A DNA stretch of 64,000 nt from assembly GCF_023716565.1 (NCBI RefSeq), contig NZ_CP071849.1, forward strand, positions 496,001 to 560,000, given 5' to 3'. Origin of the DNA: Vibrio sp. SCSIO 43136 (GTDB lineage: Bacteria; Pseudomonadota; Gammaproteobacteria; Enterobacterales; Vibrionaceae). The notes beneath the pieces are model-generated. The model made no database searches, was not told the DNA's origin, and was given only the letters and a program-made list of their open reading frames with translations. Shown here piece by piece: positions 62,118 to 64,000 of this stretch (position 1 is its first letter; each line of letters starts with the position of its first letter). A program made the position numbers and the translations under genes.

Positions 62118-63032
62118 ATGAATGTTGAACACCTCAAGCTCTTTGTACGTGTGGCATCTACTCATAATATTAGCCTTGCGGGGCAAGAGCTAGGTCTATC
62201 TCCCGCCGTTTCTAGTGCTCATATCAATAAACTGGAAGAGGGGCTTGGTGTGCGCTTGGTGCATCGAACCACACGTAAAGTATCGTTGACGGAAGAAGGT
62301 CAGGCATTCCTGCCTCACGCAGAAGAGGTGTTAGCGAGTGTTGAGGCGGCAAGGAGTTCAGTAGGTGTTGGGCATAACTTGCCTACGGGGACTTTGAGGG
62401 TGACTGCTCCAGCTTCTTTTGGTCGCATGCATATGGTGCCAGCGCTGAAAGGTTTCTTGGACAGGTATCCTGATTTGATTGTCGACTTTCGTTTCTCAGA
62501 CTCAATTATTGATCTGGTGGAGGGTGGCTTTGATGTCGCTATCCGTAACGCTGAACTTAAAGACTCGACATTGGTGGCTAGAAAGCTAGCCAGCGATCGT
62601 CGTGTAGTGTGTGCGTCTCCAGATTATATTGCCAAATATGGCGCACCATGTACGCCACAAGAGTTGGTAGATCATAGTTGCCTAAACTTAATGGGGTTAG
62701 AAACTTGGTCTTTTCAAACCGATAAAGGGCAGGTGAGCATCAAAACACAAGGCCGTTTCCGTACCGATAATGGGGATGCCATGCGAGATGCTACGGTGGA
62801 TGGGTTAGGGTTGTCGATTAATTCGACTTGGAGTTGTTATAAAGAGCTTCAAAGTGGTCAATTAGTCGAAGTTTTGTCTGATTACCCATTGGTGTCTGAT
62901 ACAGCGTTATGGGCGGTTTATCCAAGCTCTCGTTTGATTGCCCCTAAGGTTCGGGCATTTATTGACTATTTCGTAGAATTCTATGGAGAGCCGACCTATT
63001 GGGACAAATGCTTAGAGCGATCTAAGCTCTAA
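62118..63032 (+). CDS. LysR-family transcriptional regulator
   Basis: This 304-residue regulator has the LysR winged helix at the start (NVEHLKLFVRVASTHNISLA, then LSPAVSSAHINKLEEGLGVR) and a two-lobed effector domain of the CrgA/AaeR-like branch (GTLRVTAPASFGRMHMVPAL, DSIIDLVEGGFDVAIRNAEL). I start at the ATG 62118 because family members begin with this sequence; a TTG three codons upstream is also possible. It is next to the DUF3859 gene (divergent), which might be a target. Effector unknown. Confidence 0.88.
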   Translation: MNVEHLKLFVRVASTHNISLAGQELGLSPAVSSAHINKLEEGLGVRLVHRTTRKVSLTEEGQAFLPHAEEVLASVEAARSSVGVGHNLPTGTLRVTAPASFGRMHMVPALKGFLDRYPDLIVDFRFSDSIIDLVEGGFDVAIRNAELKDSTLVARKLASDRRVVCASPDYIAKYGAPCTPQELVDHSCLNLMGLETWSFQTDKGQVSIKTQGRFRTDNGDAMRDATVDGLGLSINSTWSCYKELQSGQLVEVLSDYPLVSDTALWAVYPSSRLIAPKVRAFIDYFVEFYGEPTYWDKCLERSKL

Positions 63033-63051
63033 GCATTTTAGATTGTCACCG

Positions 63052-63924
63052 TTACCAAGAAAAGGTTTGGATGATGCGCTCTTTTGCCAGTGGGTTAGCG
63101 GCAATCACTCGGTTAAGATTGGCGAGCATCTCTTGACGAGAGTCCAATAAAAAGCCCTTTTGTGGTAGTAAGTTATTGCCATGATCCCCCCAATAGAAGG
63201 TATCAATATTTAAGTTCTCCAGCAGGAACTTTTCTTCTTCGAGAACTTGGAGTTGAGTTGGCATAATAAAGTCACCTCGTTGAAGTTCCCTTTCCAACTC
63301 TGTACCTGGTTGAATGGCCAGTGCCATTGGGGCAATTTCCTCTGGCTGCATAATGTTGAGGATATCAGTGGTCGCCTTAATATGTTCATACGAACGCTCT
63401 GCCCCACCAAGCCCAAAAATAAACGACTGAAGCACCTGAATACCGGCATCTTTTGCCATTTGTGCTCCTTCAATCGCTTGTTTAGGTGTCATATGTTTCT
63501 TAATATTTTTAAGCACGATAGGATCACCTGACTCTAACCCTGAATAGGCCATATCCAGTCCCGCATCTTTGATTTCAATAAGCTCTTGCAACGATTTGCG
63601 TCGAAAGTCGTTGAGGCCACTGTACAAAGAGATCTTCTTAACCTCTGGGAAAGTTGTTTTGAGCTTATCGAGTACTTTTAGCAAGAACTCTGTTCTTGCA
63701 GCCATAACGTTGCCATCAATGAGAAATATTGACTCGACCTCTGGATAGATGCGCCTTGCTTCTTCAATATCTTTAAACACATCTTGGATATCTCGGACTT
63801 TAAAGCGCTTGTCATCAAACATGCTGCAAAAAGTACAAGTGTTGATGCTGCAACCCAAAGTCGTTTGGATCAGGATGCTGCGGTATTCAGGCCAAGGTCG
63901 ATATACTTTACCCTCGTAGTTCAT
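63052..63924 (-). CDS. Radical SAM protein
   Basis: This 290-residue enzyme has a radical SAM core with a CX4CX2C cluster motif (GCSINTCTFCSMF) instead of the classical CX3CX2C; this spacing occurs in a known group of bacterial radical SAM proteins with GCSxNxCTFC. YSGLESGDP and SFIFGLGGAE are further barrel segments. Its reaction is unknown. The start at 63924 (MNYEGKVYRP) follows GGAGAGAC; the longer frame adds ten codons. It is convergent with the LysR gene 19 bp away. Confidence 0.85.
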   Translation of the reverse strand: MNYEGKVYRPWPEYRSILIQTTLGCSINTCTFCSMFDDKRFKVRDIQDVFKDIEEARRIYPEVESIFLIDGNVMAARTEFLLKVLDKLKTTFPEVKKISLYSGLNDFRRKSLQELIEIKDAGLDMAYSGLESGDPIVLKNIKKHMTPKQAIEGAQMAKDAGIQVLQSFIFGLGGAERSYEHIKATTDILNIMQPEEIAPMALAIQPGTELERELQRGDFIMPTQLQVLEEEKFLLENLNIDTFYWGDHGNNLLPQKGFLLDSRQEMLANLNRVIAANPLAKERIIQTFSW

Positions 63925-64000
63925 GGTGTCTCTCCGCTGTTGCTTTATCAGCAATTTCTCATGCCGCTAATGGCGTTAGTTTGCAAAGAGTTTGACCCTT

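Noticed and set aside
63925-64000. Possible gene at the right edge
   Set aside because: Only 76 bases remain after the radical SAM start, and no start codon with a ribosome-binding site or family sequence is visible.

Overview
The window looks like part of a Vibrio genome, most likely the second chromosome. Protein families are typical of Vibrionaceae: a large GH18 chitinase, NhaD, PepD, several PilJ-type chemoreceptors and a VF530-type small DNA-binding protein. The run deoD, zinc-ribbon protein, DUF523/DUF1722 protein, MerR regulator, photolyase, L,D-transpeptidase, lpp, DEAD-box helicase (about 46.7-53.8 kb) matches, from memory, the order of V. cholerae chromosome II genes near VCA0053-VCA0061. 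No rRNA, tRNA or CRISPR array was seen.

Layout. 0.1-8.2 kb: VF530-type protein, RhlE-type helicase, chitinase, a 164-bp MITE-like palindromic element, a solute-binding protein, YjjG nucleotidase and two small proteins. 8.3-10.4 kb: a 7-bp tandem repeat, then a PilJ-type chemoreceptor. 10.4-20 kb: two neighbouring amino-acid/peptide clusters, each with its own YheO/DauR-like regulator (ridA, cysteine desulfidase and azlCD in one; pepD, APC permease and class-C26 amidohydrolase in the other). 20.4-25.1 kb: acyltransferase, exonuclease, a dihydroorotase of unusual type, and a YeiR-like GTPase. 25.1-32.3 kb, accessory: a candidate peptidoglycan-active toxin and immunity pair, a one-domain voltage-gated channel, a periplasmic double-PilJ protein in operon with a chemoreceptor, a second small toxin/immunity-like pair, a pentapeptide-repeat protein and a P-loop protein. 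32.3-45.1 kb: GalR-like repressor, NhaD, methyltransferase, two orphan solute-binding proteins, NUDIX hydrolase, a ferritin-like protein overlapping a ketoacyl-ACP synthase III homologue, Cof hydrolase, and an overlapping TPR / TPR-GGDEF pair. 45.2-53.8 kb: the conserved chromosome-II block, including a likely light-responsive operon with repeated TTGTACA operators.

The most notable region is 54.1-61.5 kb. A surface lipoprotein with three Ig-like repeats is followed by a compact five-gene operon. It encodes an outer-membrane protein with a CsgG/FlgO/FlgT-like periplasmic domain, a periplasmic TPR protein, a natural fusion of a FliF C-terminal ring domain, a membrane helix and a FliG-like rotor protein, a MotA/PomA-like stator subunit and a MotB/PomB-like stator subunit. 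There is no export apparatus, FliM/FliN, rod, hook or filament gene beside it. The residues a stator needs are kept (MotB Asp22; MotA Pro160, Arg93, Glu101), so this reads as a self-contained, non-flagellar ion-driven rotary machine spanning the envelope. I do not know a described system with this composition.

Start codons were set by ribosome-binding sites and family N-termini where the longest reading frame looked too long. Functional names rest on recognised motifs and remembered families; no database search was possible.
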